Shown piece by piece: positions 8,938 through 16,749 of a stretch of 64,000 bases of DNA; position 1 is the stretch's first letter; each line of letters starts with the position of its first letter. The translations under genes were made by a program, and so were the position numbers. Origin of the DNA: Hyphomicrobiales bacterium (GTDB lineage: Bacteria; Pseudomonadota; Alphaproteobacteria; Rhizobiales; Rhizobiaceae); the NCBI GenBank assembly GCA_900466575.1, contig UBMP01000012.1, positions 232,442-296,441 on the forward strand. The letters run 5' to 3'. A model generated the notes under the pieces. The model was not told the origin of the DNA. It did no database searches and saw only the letters and a program-made list of their open reading frames with translations.

Positions 8938-10421
8938 GCCGCGCGCTCCGACATCCAGAGACCGATCCGGGTCATGTCGACCTCCGCGCGTGAGACGAGA
9001 CCGGCGATGCGGCCGCCAGCGAGCACCGCAATCCGGTCGCCGACGGCAAGAACCTCTTCCAATTCCGACGAAATGTAGATGACCGCCGATCCGGCATCCC
9101 GCAGGGCGATCATGCGCTCGAGAACGAACCTGGTTGCACCTGGATCGAGACCCCAGGTCGGCTGATGGGCTACGAGAACGGCCGGCTGGCGTGCCAGCTC
9201 GCGCGCAATGACGATCTTCTGCTGATTGCCGCCGGAGAGGCTGCCCGCGAGAGTCTGTTCGGATGGGGCGCGGATATCGAACCGTTCCATCAGCGATCTT
9301 GCCTCCTTGCGCGTCGCTTCACGGTCAAGCAATCCGCCTTTGCTGAAGGGCTGCCTGTGGCTGTCGCGCAGCATGAGGTTTTCGGCGATCGTCATGCTTT
9401 TGACGAGAGCGGTGGTCGAGCGGTCGGCGGGCATGTAGGCAAGACCTGCCTCTGTGCGCCGCGCCGCCGTCGCGTGCGTGATCTCCGCGCCGTCCAGCGT
9501 AATCGCGCCGCTTTCCACGGGACGCAATCCTGCCAGCGTCTCGGCCAGCTCCAACTGACCATTCCCATCGACACCCGCGATGCCGAGGATTTCCCCGCCG
9601 CGAAGGCGGAGATCGAGCGGTCCAAGGTCCTGCGCCTTGAGCGCCCGGATATCGAGGCGGACCGCTCCGGCTGCTTTCGGTTCAACAGAGAGTGGCGCTG
9701 TGACGTCGCGACCGACCATCATTGCTGCGAGGCTTGCCTTGTCGGCGCCCGCGATGCCCGCCTTGCCTGCAACCTTGCCGGCGCGCAACACGACCACGCG
9801 GTCGCACACCTCAATCACCTCCGGCATCTTGTGGGTGATGAAAACGATGCCTTTGCCTTCGCTGCGCAGGCGACGCAGGATATTCAGCAGTTCGTTGATC
9901 TCGGAAGGTGCCAGGTTCGATGTCGGCTCGTCCAGGATCAAGAGATCCGCGTCGCGCAGTACCGCCTTGAGAATTTCGATACGCTGCCGCCGGCCAAGCG
10001 GCAGATCCGCCACACGCACGTCGGGGTCGAGATCAAGGCCAAGTCGTTCGCTCGCCTCGCGGATACGATCGGCGATGGTTCCGCGGCGCAACAACTTTCC
10101 CGCCTCCTCCCATCCCAGCATGATGTTCTCCAGCACAGTCATGGCTTCGACCAGCATGAAATGTTGATGGATCATCACGATGCCGGCCGCCATCGCCTCG
10201 CGCGGGCGGTGTCCGGAAAGCTCTCGCCCCTTGAAGACGATCCCCCCAGCATCCGGCTCGGTCATGCCGAAAAGAAGCTTCATCAGGGTGCTCTTGCCGG
10301 AGCCGTTTTCGCCGAGGAGTCCAACGATTTCGCCCGCGAACACGTCGAGATCGACGCCATCGTTCGCCCTGAGCGAACCATAGGTCTTCACCATCCCGCG
10401 CATTTCCAGAAGTGCTGCCAT
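8934..10421 (-). CDS. BMP-type ABC transporter ATPase (two nucleotide-binding domains)
   Basis: A 495-residue ATPase with tandem cassettes. The first has Walker A GLLGENGSGKSTLMK and Walker B LLILDEPTSNLAP. The second has a degenerate Walker A (GIAGVDGNGQLELAE) and the signature SLSGGNQQKIVIARELA. One intact and one degenerate site is usual in this family. It powers the two-permease channel at the inner membrane. The gene sits 64 bases downstream of the binding-protein gene, with a strong hairpin in the gap that could lower its expression relative to the binding protein. Confidence 0.93.
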   Translation of the reverse strand: MAALLEMRGMVKTYGSLRANDGVDLDVFAGEIVGLLGENGSGKSTLMKLLFGMTEPDAGGIVFKGRELSGHRPREAMAAGIVMIHQHFMLVEAMTVLENIMLGWEEAGKLLRRGTIADRIREASERLGLDLDPDVRVADLPLGRRQRIEILKAVLRDADLLILDEPTSNLAPSEINELLNILRRLRSEGKGIVFITHKMPEVIEVCDRVVVLRAGKVAGKAGIAGADKASLAAMMVGRDVTAPLSVEPKAAGAVRLDIRALKAQDLGPLDLRLRGGEILGIAGVDGNGQLELAETLAGLRPVESGAITLDGAEITHATAARRTEAGLAYMPADRSTTALVKSMTIAENLMLRDSHRQPFSKGGLLDREATRKEARSLMERFDIRAPSEQTLAGSLSGGNQQKIVIARELARQPAVLVAHQPTWGLDPGATRFVLERMIALRDAGSAVIYISSELEEVLAVGDRIAVLAGGRIAGLVSRAEVDMTRIGLWMSERAA

Positions 10422-10443
10422 TCTATCCTCGACATCATGTGAA

Positions 10444-10471
10444 CCGGAGCGCGATGTTCGCCGCGCTCCGG
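10444..10471 (-). promoter_or_regulatory. intercistronic hairpin between BMP binding protein and ATPase genes
   Basis: CCGGAGCGCG and CGCGCTCCGG form a perfect 10-bp stem around an 8-base loop, with no T run. Such hairpins after binding-protein genes often protect the upstream mRNA and limit read-through, making the binding protein more abundant than the membrane complex. That role is inferred from position. Confidence 0.55.
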
Positions 10472-10485
10472 CTATGTCCGGCGGC

Positions 10486-11505
10486 TTAGCTGCCGCTGCG
10501 TGCGTCCTGGTCCGTCGGGGTCACCTTGAGTTTGCCGGAGGCAAAATCGGCGGCCATGGCATCGACTTCCTTGGAGACCGCCTCGGGAACTGCCGGGCCA
10601 TAGGCCTTGTCGGCGCTGTATTTCAGCGAGGCGCCGGTCGTCTTGCCCGTGTCATAGCCATACTGCACGAAGGTGCCGAACAGCTTGCCGGCCTTGACGT
10701 CCTCGGCGGCGCTGCCGATCATCGACGGCCAGTCTTCGACGATGTTCGTCAGGACCAGATCCGGCGCGATCGCAGTCTGATCGAAACCGCGGCCGGTGAC
10801 GTAGACGTGCTTTTCCTTGGCGGCCTGAACGAGACCGGCCTCAGCGGCGTTCAGCTTGCCGGTCAGCACGTCTGCGCCCTTGGCGATGAGCGACAAGGCC
10901 GCTTCCTTGGTCTCGGCGGCGTCTTCCATGTCCTTGACGTAAAGGATCGTGACTTCGGCCCCGGCCTTTGCCGCGCACAGCCGGAAGGCACCGGCCTGGG
11001 CGGTGATGTTCGGCACGCCCTGAAGGCCGTAGATGCCGCCGACCTTGTGCGTCTTGCTCATCTTTGCGGCCAGCAGGCCGATCTGGCAGCCGAACTGCGC
11101 GTTGTTGTAGTCGATCGACATGACGTTGGGGGCGGCCCCCTCATTGCCGCTGACGGCGATGAACTGCGTCTTCGGGAAATCGGGCGCGACCTGTTCCATC
11201 GCAGAAACGAAACGGCCGGAATGTCCGAGCACGATCTTGTAGCCCTGGTTGGCGTAGTCGCGAACGGCCTCCGCTTCATCTGCATCGGCGACGTTTTCCG
11301 TATAGGCCGTCTTGAAGCCATGCGGTTCGAGGCTCTTGACGATCGCATAGCCGAGCGCGTTCCAGCTCTGGTCGTTTGCGCTGCCGGGGAGCAGGATGGC
11401 GGCCTTGTCTTCGGCAAGAGCGGAACCCGCAAATGCGGCGCTCGAGAGCATGAGTATAGCGCTGGCCGCCGACAGCCGCCGGCGGCTTGAAATCATTTTC
11501 ATCAT
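10486..11505 (-). CDS. BMP-family periplasmic substrate-binding protein
   Basis: A 339-residue protein with a Sec signal peptide (MMKMISSRRRLSAASAILML, likely cleaved after SALA). The mature part has the Bmp/PnrA fold: KAAILLPGSANDQSWNALGY at the first strand, and YKIVLGHSGRF and FIAVSGNEGA in the ligand cleft. Known members bind nucleosides, purines or similar ring compounds. It stands first in the ABC set and should capture the substrate in the periplasm. GAGGG lies about 12 bases upstream of the start. Ligand identity is inferred from the ring-opening enzyme encoded just upstream. Confidence 0.9.
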   Translation of the reverse strand: MMKMISSRRRLSAASAILMLSSAAFAGSALAEDKAAILLPGSANDQSWNALGYAIVKSLEPHGFKTAYTENVADADEAEAVRDYANQGYKIVLGHSGRFVSAMEQVAPDFPKTQFIAVSGNEGAAPNVMSIDYNNAQFGCQIGLLAAKMSKTHKVGGIYGLQGVPNITAQAGAFRLCAAKAGAEVTILYVKDMEDAAETKEAALSLIAKGADVLTGKLNAAEAGLVQAAKEKHVYVTGRGFDQTAIAPDLVLTNIVEDWPSMIGSAAEDVKAGKLFGTFVQYGYDTGKTTGASLKYSADKAYGPAVPEAVSKEVDAMAADFASGKLKVTPTDQDARSGS

Positions 11506-11601
11506 GGCGATAAACCCTCTGTCTGGTTTTTGTAGCTTGCTTCAGTAATCCGGCGCATATGCTTTCCCCATGCCTGCCGGCGGCTTGGGGGTCTGGGAGG
11601 A

Positions 11602-12696
11602 CTAGACTTCGACGATCACGGCAATGGGTGCTTCGCCGGGCTTGCATTGGTGTTCCGTGCCACCGGAGACGAAAATCCTCGGATCTCCGGTCACGGATGT
11701 GATCACCGCGCCCAGTGCCGCCCGCGCATGACGCTCGTAATTGATATCGGCATCCGAGAGCATCGTGGTCCGTGCGCCGCGCAACATGCCGCCGACCGGC
11801 GCTTCCGCCTTGGCAAAGACGGCCTTGACCGCGCTGACATCGATCGCGGCCTGTCCGGTGCTCCCACCCATTGCGTTGGCAATGGCGGCCCTGACGCCCT
11901 CCGCATCGGCCACGTCGCGCAAGATGCCATGGCCTATGCGCAGGCTCCCGCCTGCCTTTGCCGAGTTGCCGAACAGGATGATCTCGCAATTGCTCAGTTC
12001 GCCGCCGGCCGATGTATTGGCGACGGTGGAATAGAGATCCATGCGCTTGGCGATGACCTCGTCGCTCAAATCCGCCTCATCGACTTCGCCGAGTGCAAGG
12101 GCGACACCAAGAGCGGTTGCGCCGCGTGCATAGGGTTTCGAGCCGTTCGGATCGCTGGTGACCAGCTTGGCGCCGCGACGCTCTGCATCCGCAACGGCAG
12201 CGGGTGTCAGCAGCGGACCCTTGACCTGGACATAATGGACATCGCCCGCGTCCTCGATGGCGGCATCGGCGAGGGCTGCCCGCACCGCGGATGCCACTTC
12301 GTAAACTTCGGCCATCGTGCCGACCTCTTCAGGCGCGAAGTTGCGTGTGACAGCAATGCCGATCGAAAGGCGCTTTTCTCCGGCCGGCTCCGACTGGCTG
12401 CTGCGGGTAAAGACGGTGGCGTGCGGGCTGAGAACGCCCTCCGTCCCGCCGGACCAGACGAAGGCGATACGCTTCGTCACCGCGTCCGGGCTTATGCCGA
12501 GAAGACCGGAGAGCAGAAGCGAAAGCGACTGGGTCGCGAAGCCGCGGGTGAAGTCATTTGCGCCACCGTTGCCCTCTGTCTTGCCGATAAGCGCAACGAT
12601 CTCCTCAGCCTTGATTTCGCCCGCGTCGATCAGGCGCTGCAAATCCGACACGTCGCCTGGATTGTTCATTCTGATCTTGTGAACGCCGACGCGCAT
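11602..12696 (-). CDS. ring-opening amidohydrolase (cyanuric acid hydrolase / barbiturase family)
   Basis: A 364-residue member of the small AtzD/TrzD/barbiturase family, which hydrolyses cyclic imides by a Ser-Lys mechanism. It has KTEGNGGANDFTRGFA, AFVWSGGTEGVLSPHATVF, VQVKGPLLTPA, ANTSAGGEL and TMLSDADINYERHAR, matching the three repeated domains of the family, and it is full length. Cyanuric acid would give carboxybiuret and barbituric acid would give ureidomalonate; I cannot separate these activities by eye. AAGGAG lies 7-12 bases before the ATG. It is the promoter-proximal gene of a unit that continues into the BMP transporter and amidase, divergent from an IclR regulator, so it is probably substrate-induced. 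Confidence 0.9.
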   Translation of the reverse strand: MRVGVHKIRMNNPGDVSDLQRLIDAGEIKAEEIVALIGKTEGNGGANDFTRGFATQSLSLLLSGLLGISPDAVTKRIAFVWSGGTEGVLSPHATVFTRSSQSEPAGEKRLSIGIAVTRNFAPEEVGTMAEVYEVASAVRAALADAAIEDAGDVHYVQVKGPLLTPAAVADAERRGAKLVTSDPNGSKPYARGATALGVALALGEVDEADLSDEVIAKRMDLYSTVANTSAGGELSNCEIILFGNSAKAGGSLRIGHGILRDVADAEGVRAAIANAMGGSTGQAAIDVSAVKAVFAKAEAPVGGMLRGARTTMLSDADINYERHARAALGAVITSVTGDPRIFVSGGTEHQCKPGEAPIAVIVEV

Positions 12697-12755
12697 GGTG
12701 CTCTCCTTGTTTGTGCCTATATCTTATGCGTGACTAAATCCTGTGCAAGTTGGCT

Positions 12756-12784
12756 TGGAATAAATTTCACGATGTGGAATAAAT
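12756..12784. promoter_or_regulatory. candidate IclR-family operator
   Basis: TGGAATAAATTTCA (12756-12769) is an imperfect palindrome close to the TGGAA-N5-TTCCA pattern of classic IclR sites. A second TGGAATAAAT starts at 12775, 19 bases on. Both lie between the divergent ring-opening hydrolase and regulator genes, where autoregulation and control of the catabolic genes would be expected. Confidence 0.45.
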
Positions 12785-12829
12785 GGGGGCGCGGGGGAAC
12801 ACGATTATTTGAGCGGAAGATTGAATTCA

Positions 12830-13636
12830 ATGCAAAATCAAGAGCCTAAGGAAAGCGGCAGTGTGCAGTCCATCCACCGCGCGCTATCGATTCTGGAGCG
12901 TCTGGGAGAGTCGGATGACGGGCTTCCCCTCAAGGAAGTCGCCGCCCAGGCCGGGCTACCGCCGTCCAGCGCACATCGGATTCTCACAACATTGCAGCGC
13001 CAGAGGTTTGTTCGTTTCGATCAGGCAACCATGTGCTGGAGCGTCGGCGTGCAGGCCTTTGTCGTCGGCAACGCCTTTGCACGATCGCGCGATATGGTAT
13101 CGCTTGCCGTGCCGCTCATGCGCAGACTGATGCTTTCGACCGGCGAGACGGTCAATTTCTTCATGCTGGATGGCTCCGAGGTCGTCTGCATGGCGCAGGT
13201 TCAGAGCCAGCAGATGGTGCGCGCCATATCGCGGCCGGGCGGCGGTGCGGAGATGCATCGCTCGGCTGCCGGAAAGATGATCCTCGCCCACATGAGCGAC
13301 GATGAAGTGGCCGCCATCATCCAGAAAACCGGCATGACGCGCTATACCGAGCATACAATCATCACGCCCGATGCGCTGAAGAGCGAACTGCGCAAAATCC
13401 GGCAACGCGGATTTTCGGTCGACAACGAGGAGTTTTCCCTGGGGTTGCGCTGTATCGCGGCGCCCATTTACGACGAGGCTGGCATTGTCCACGCGGCCGT
13501 ATCGATTGCCGGTCCGTCATCCCGGATTTCGGAGGCGCGGGTGGAGGGTCTCGGCGAGATGGTCGCAAACTGCAGCAGGCTGATCACGTCGGAATTCGGC
13601 GGCTCGGCGCGAGAGATGGCGCCTCGCGTGCCTTGA
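12830..13636 (+). CDS. IclR-family transcriptional regulator
   Basis: A 268-residue protein with an N-terminal winged helix (SIHRALSILERLGESDDGLP, then PPSSAHRILTTLQ) and a C-terminal IclR effector domain (SRPGGGAEMHRSAAGKMILA, then FSLGLRCIAAPIYDEAGIV). IclR proteins bind a small-molecule ligand and repress or activate an adjacent catabolic operon. ATG 12830 follows GGAAGA by about 10 bases; an in-frame TTG lies at 12809. It diverges from the amidohydrolase-transporter unit, its likely target. Confidence 0.92.
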   Translation: MQNQEPKESGSVQSIHRALSILERLGESDDGLPLKEVAAQAGLPPSSAHRILTTLQRQRFVRFDQATMCWSVGVQAFVVGNAFARSRDMVSLAVPLMRRLMLSTGETVNFFMLDGSEVVCMAQVQSQQMVRAISRPGGGAEMHRSAAGKMILAHMSDDEVAAIIQKTGMTRYTEHTIITPDALKSELRKIRQRGFSVDNEEFSLGLRCIAAPIYDEAGIVHAAVSIAGPSSRISEARVEGLGEMVANCSRLITSEFGGSAREMAPRVP

Positions 13637-13773
13637 ATTCGGCCGGCATCCCTTGCGTTGGGGCAGGAGATCGATCACGGCAGAATTAGCCGCCTCGTTT
13701 CATTCCGGTTTGCCGATTGCCTTGCCCATGGCGTTTCTGAATGCGGCACCTCTTGGTTCCGGGGCGAAGCTCT

Positions 13774-14625
13774 CTAAGCACTCTTCACGGCGTCGATGGC
13801 GTGCCGATAGTCGGTGAGTGTATCGGCGACGCGTGCCTGAAAGCTCTTGATGTCGCCCTCGAGGTCCCGTTCTATCTCCAGGAACCGGTCGATCAGCGCG
13901 GTCGCGACGATGACGCCATCCGCCACCTTGGCGACATCGGCGGCGAGTTCCGGTGTCTTCACGCCAAAGCCCACCATGACCGGAAGGCTTGACTGCCGCC
14001 GGCAGCGTTCCACGGCCTCGGCGATCACCTCCTTTGATGCGGAGGGACCACCAGTCGGCCCGACGACGGGAATGCAATAGAGAAATCCGCCGATTCCCGG
14101 CTTTTCGACCGCGAAATCGCGCGCCTCCAGCGTCGGTGCGGCGAGCGGGATCATGTAGAGCCCGTGTTTCGCCAGCGCCTTGACGAGATCGTCCGCCTCG
14201 CGCAACGGAAAGTCGGCGGCGATCAGTCCGTCGATCCCTGCCGCCGCCGCTGCTTCGGCGAAGCGCTCGTAGCCCATCGTAACCAGGGGATTGGAATAAC
14301 CCATCAGGATCAGCGGCGTGCGGTCGTCCGTCTCGCGAAAGGCGCGGCAGAGGTCGAGCGTGACACGCAGATTGCCGCCGGCCGCGAGCGCGCGCCTGTT
14401 CGCCTTCTGGATGGTCGCACCATCGAGAATGGGATCGGAGAAGGGGTGACCGATTTCGATCAGGTCGATGCCCGAGGCGGCGAAAGTTTTCAGCCGTGCA
14501 AGGCTTTCCTCGAAGCTCGGATCGGAGGCGACCGTGAAGGTCACGAAGGCCTTGCGGTTTTCCGTCCTGAGCCGGGCGAACATCGCGTCGATGCGGTTGA
14601 TGCGTTTCGGGTTGTGTTTCGCCAT
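13774..14625 (-). CDS. TrpA-like protein 1 (tryptophan synthase alpha paralogue)
   Basis: A 283-residue TIM-barrel protein clearly homologous to tryptophan synthase alpha. Both catalytic acids are kept: E57 in DLIEIGHPFSDP and D68 in ILDGATIQ, eleven residues apart as in TrpA. The phosphate-binding strands are recognisable (GFGVKTPE and VIVATALI). It is the last gene of a unit with a sugar ABC transporter, an FGGY kinase and a second TrpA paralogue rather than trpB-trpF, so a biosynthetic role is unlikely. Known TrpA splits indole-3-glycerol phosphate into indole and glyceraldehyde 3-phosphate. A retro-aldol cleavage of another phosphorylated polyol conjugate is a reasonable guess. Confidence 0.82.
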   Translation of the reverse strand: MAKHNPKRINRIDAMFARLRTENRKAFVTFTVASDPSFEESLARLKTFAASGIDLIEIGHPFSDPILDGATIQKANRRALAAGGNLRVTLDLCRAFRETDDRTPLILMGYSNPLVTMGYERFAEAAAAAGIDGLIAADFPLREADDLVKALAKHGLYMIPLAAPTLEARDFAVEKPGIGGFLYCIPVVGPTGGPSASKEVIAEAVERCRRQSSLPVMVGFGVKTPELAADVAKVADGVIVATALIDRFLEIERDLEGDIKSFQARVADTLTDYRHAIDAVKSA

Positions 14626-14626
14626 G

Positions 14627-15814
14627 TCACGCGTCCTGCCAGAGGATGTCGATGTCCTTGTCGCCGGAAGAGGGTGTCATCACGACGACGGCTTCATGCG
14701 GCTCCATGGTCCGGGCCACATGCTCGGCGGCGGCTAGAGCGTGACCGGCTTCCAGGCAGATGAGAACGCCTTCTGTTTCAGCGAGCCGCCGCACCGCGCG
14801 CTGCGCCTCGGCGTCGGTTGCTGTCATCGTTTCGACGCGGCCGCGCGAAACGAGATCCGCCAGCTGCGGCGCGGAACCCGGATAGGCGAGCCCCGGCGCA
14901 ATGGAATTGGCCGCCAGAATCTGCCCCTCCGCGTCAGCCAGAACCAGCGTCTCCGCGCCATGGAAGATGCCGCGCCGGCCCTGCGAAAGCCGCGCCGAAT
15001 TCGGCGCACCGCTTTCGCCCGAGCCGGCCGCCTCGACGGCAATCAGCCGGATCGAGGGATCGGAGACGAAGGAGGAGAAGAGGCCAACGGTCGACGATCC
15101 CCCACCGACGGCCGACAGCACCGCTGACGGCAGCACGCCACCTTCGACCAGCTGCAGCCGCGTTTCCTTGCCGATCACCTGTTGGAAGGCCGCGACCATT
15201 TCCGGATAGGGATGCGGCCCGATCGGCGCGCCGGCGACATAGGCATCGGTATCGGAATGCCCCATCCAGTGGCGGATGGCGGCACTTGTCGCCGAACTCA
15301 GCGCGCGGTCTGCATCTTCCACAATTTCGAGCTTCGCGCCGAAAAGCCGCATCTTCTTGACCGCCTGCGGCTGGGCTGCCGCATCGCGCGCGCCCATGTA
15401 GATCGTGCAGCGCATGCCGAAGCGGGCGGCCACGGCGGCCGTGGCAATACCATTCTGGCCGGACCCCGTGTCGGTCACGACGGCCGACAGGCCCATGCGG
15501 CGGGCGAGAAGGCATTGGCCCACCGCCGAGTTGGCATAATTGCCGCCGTTGAAGGTCAGGTCATCGCGCTTCAGCACGATGCGCGCACCGCCCGGACGGC
15601 TTGGAAAGGCCGGGATGTCGAAGAGCGGCGTCGGCCGGCCGACGAAGCGGTTCAGCAGATGCGTCAGTTCCGCGTGAAAGGCCGGATCGCCCCAGGCACT
15701 GTGGAAACCGGCTTCCAGCCGGTCGAGCACAGGCAGGAGAACGGGGGCGACGAACTGTCCGCCGAAGGACCCGTAACGGCCGGGGCGGCTTTCGACCTTC
15801 AATGCACGCGCCAT
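14627..15814 (-). CDS. TrpB-like fold-type II protein lacking the PLP lysine
   Basis: A 395-residue protein that aligns along its length with tryptophan synthase beta: RYGSFGGQFVAPVLLPVLD, RPTPLFD, LKRDDLTFNGG, GSGQNGIATAAVAARFGM, GGGSS and SSGDKDIDIL. The residues needed for PLP chemistry are changed. The lysine of GAHKIN is Y93 (GGNYAN), the catalytic glutamate of AETGAGQ is D115, the aspartate of GLDYPG is A310 (GLAYPG), and the serine of SGRGDKD is P381. The phosphate loop and E355 remain. No other lysine sits in the motif. It starts two bases before the permease stop and runs into the TrpA-like gene. It may be a structural partner of TrpA-like proteins or an enzyme with new chemistry. 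Confidence 0.82.
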   Translation of the reverse strand: MARALKVESRPGRYGSFGGQFVAPVLLPVLDRLEAGFHSAWGDPAFHAELTHLLNRFVGRPTPLFDIPAFPSRPGGARIVLKRDDLTFNGGNYANSAVGQCLLARRMGLSAVVTDTGSGQNGIATAAVAARFGMRCTIYMGARDAAAQPQAVKKMRLFGAKLEIVEDADRALSSATSAAIRHWMGHSDTDAYVAGAPIGPHPYPEMVAAFQQVIGKETRLQLVEGGVLPSAVLSAVGGGSSTVGLFSSFVSDPSIRLIAVEAAGSGESGAPNSARLSQGRRGIFHGAETLVLADAEGQILAANSIAPGLAYPGSAPQLADLVSRGRVETMTATDAEAQRAVRRLAETEGVLICLEAGHALAAAEHVARTMEPHEAVVVMTPSSGDKDIDILWQDA

Positions 15815-15816
15815 GG

Positions 15817-16749
15817 TCAGGCTCCCTGCTTGCCGGCACGGCGGACGAGAACAGCCGCCAGAATGATCGTGCCGGTGATGATGTCCTGCAGGAAGGTCGA
15901 GACGCCGAGGATGGTCAGCCCGTTGCCGATGACGGCGATGATGGCCGCACCCACCAGCGTGCCGGGCACGTTGGCCTCGCCCTCGCGAAACGCCGTCATG
16001 CCGAGGAAGACGGCGGCATAAGCCGAGAGCAGATAGCCTCCGCCACCCGTCGGATTGGCCGAGCCGATGCGGGCTGTGAGCAGAATACCGACGAGCGCGG
16101 AGAGCACGGCGCTGACGATGAAGGCGAACATCGTGTTGGGCACGATGCGCACGCCGGCAAGGCGCGCCGCCTCGCGGTTGCCGCCGATAGCATAAAGCCG
16201 CCGTCCGATCTCGACCTTGTCGAGGATGATCCAGGCGCAGGCGGCAACGCCAATCAGCCACCAGGTCAGCGTCGGCAGGCCGAGCATCGTGCCGCGCCCG
16301 ATATCGCGGAAGCCGCCCGGAATATCGCCGAACAGCGTCGCCCCCTCGCAAAGCCAGAAGGTGATGCCGCCAATGATCGTGCCGACGGCAAGCGTTGCGA
16401 TGAAGGAAAGCACTTCGAAGCGCGAGACCACGAAGCCGGAGACCGCGCCGAAGACGGCAGCGGCAGCCAGAACGGCAAGGCAGGCAAGCGGGGCGGGGAC
16501 GCCGGCCTTGAACAGGAAGACGACAAGAATGCCGCCGAAAGAGACGATGGACGCGGTCGAAAGGTCGAATTCGCCCACCGCCATCACGACAGTCGCGCCA
16601 ATTGCGACGATGGCGAGCAGCGTCATCTGCTGCGTGATGTTGATGAGATTGCTCGGCGAGCCGAAAGCATCGGGCGAGGCGATGGAGAAGGCGATGATGA
16701 TCGCGATGAGGGCGGCGAGCGTGCCGAAACGTCTGACGAAACCGGTCAT
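15817..16749 (-). CDS. sugar ABC transporter permease (RbsC/XylH family)
   Basis: A 310-residue membrane protein with about 9-10 helices and the family motif VVMAVGEFDLSTASIVSFGG (the DLS of RbsC-type permeases), then YAIGGNREAARLAGV in the coupling loop. It should homodimerise in the inner membrane as the channel of a ribose-type importer. The start overlaps the ATPase stop by four bases (16746-16749), and the TrpB-like gene follows after two bases. The substrate is unknown. Confidence 0.92.
   Translation of the reverse strand: MTGFVRRFGTLAALIAIIIAFSIASPDAFGSPSNLINITQQMTLLAIVAIGATVVMAVGEFDLSTASIVSFGGILVVFLFKAGVPAPLACLAVLAAAAVFGAVSGFVVSRFEVLSFIATLAVGTIIGGITFWLCEGATLFGDIPGGFRDIGRGTMLGLPTLTWWLIGVAACAWIILDKVEIGRRLYAIGGNREAARLAGVRIVPNTMFAFIVSAVLSALVGILLTARIGSANPTGGGGYLLSAYAAVFLGMTAFREGEANVPGTLVGAAIIAVIGNGLTILGVSTFLQDIITGTIILAAVLVRRAGKQGA

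Noticed and set aside
13774-15814. Calling the TrpA1/TrpB-like pair the housekeeping tryptophan synthase genes
   Set aside because: The TrpB-like protein lacks the PLP lysine, trpF is absent, and the pair is embedded in a sugar transporter-kinase operon with a second TrpA copy.
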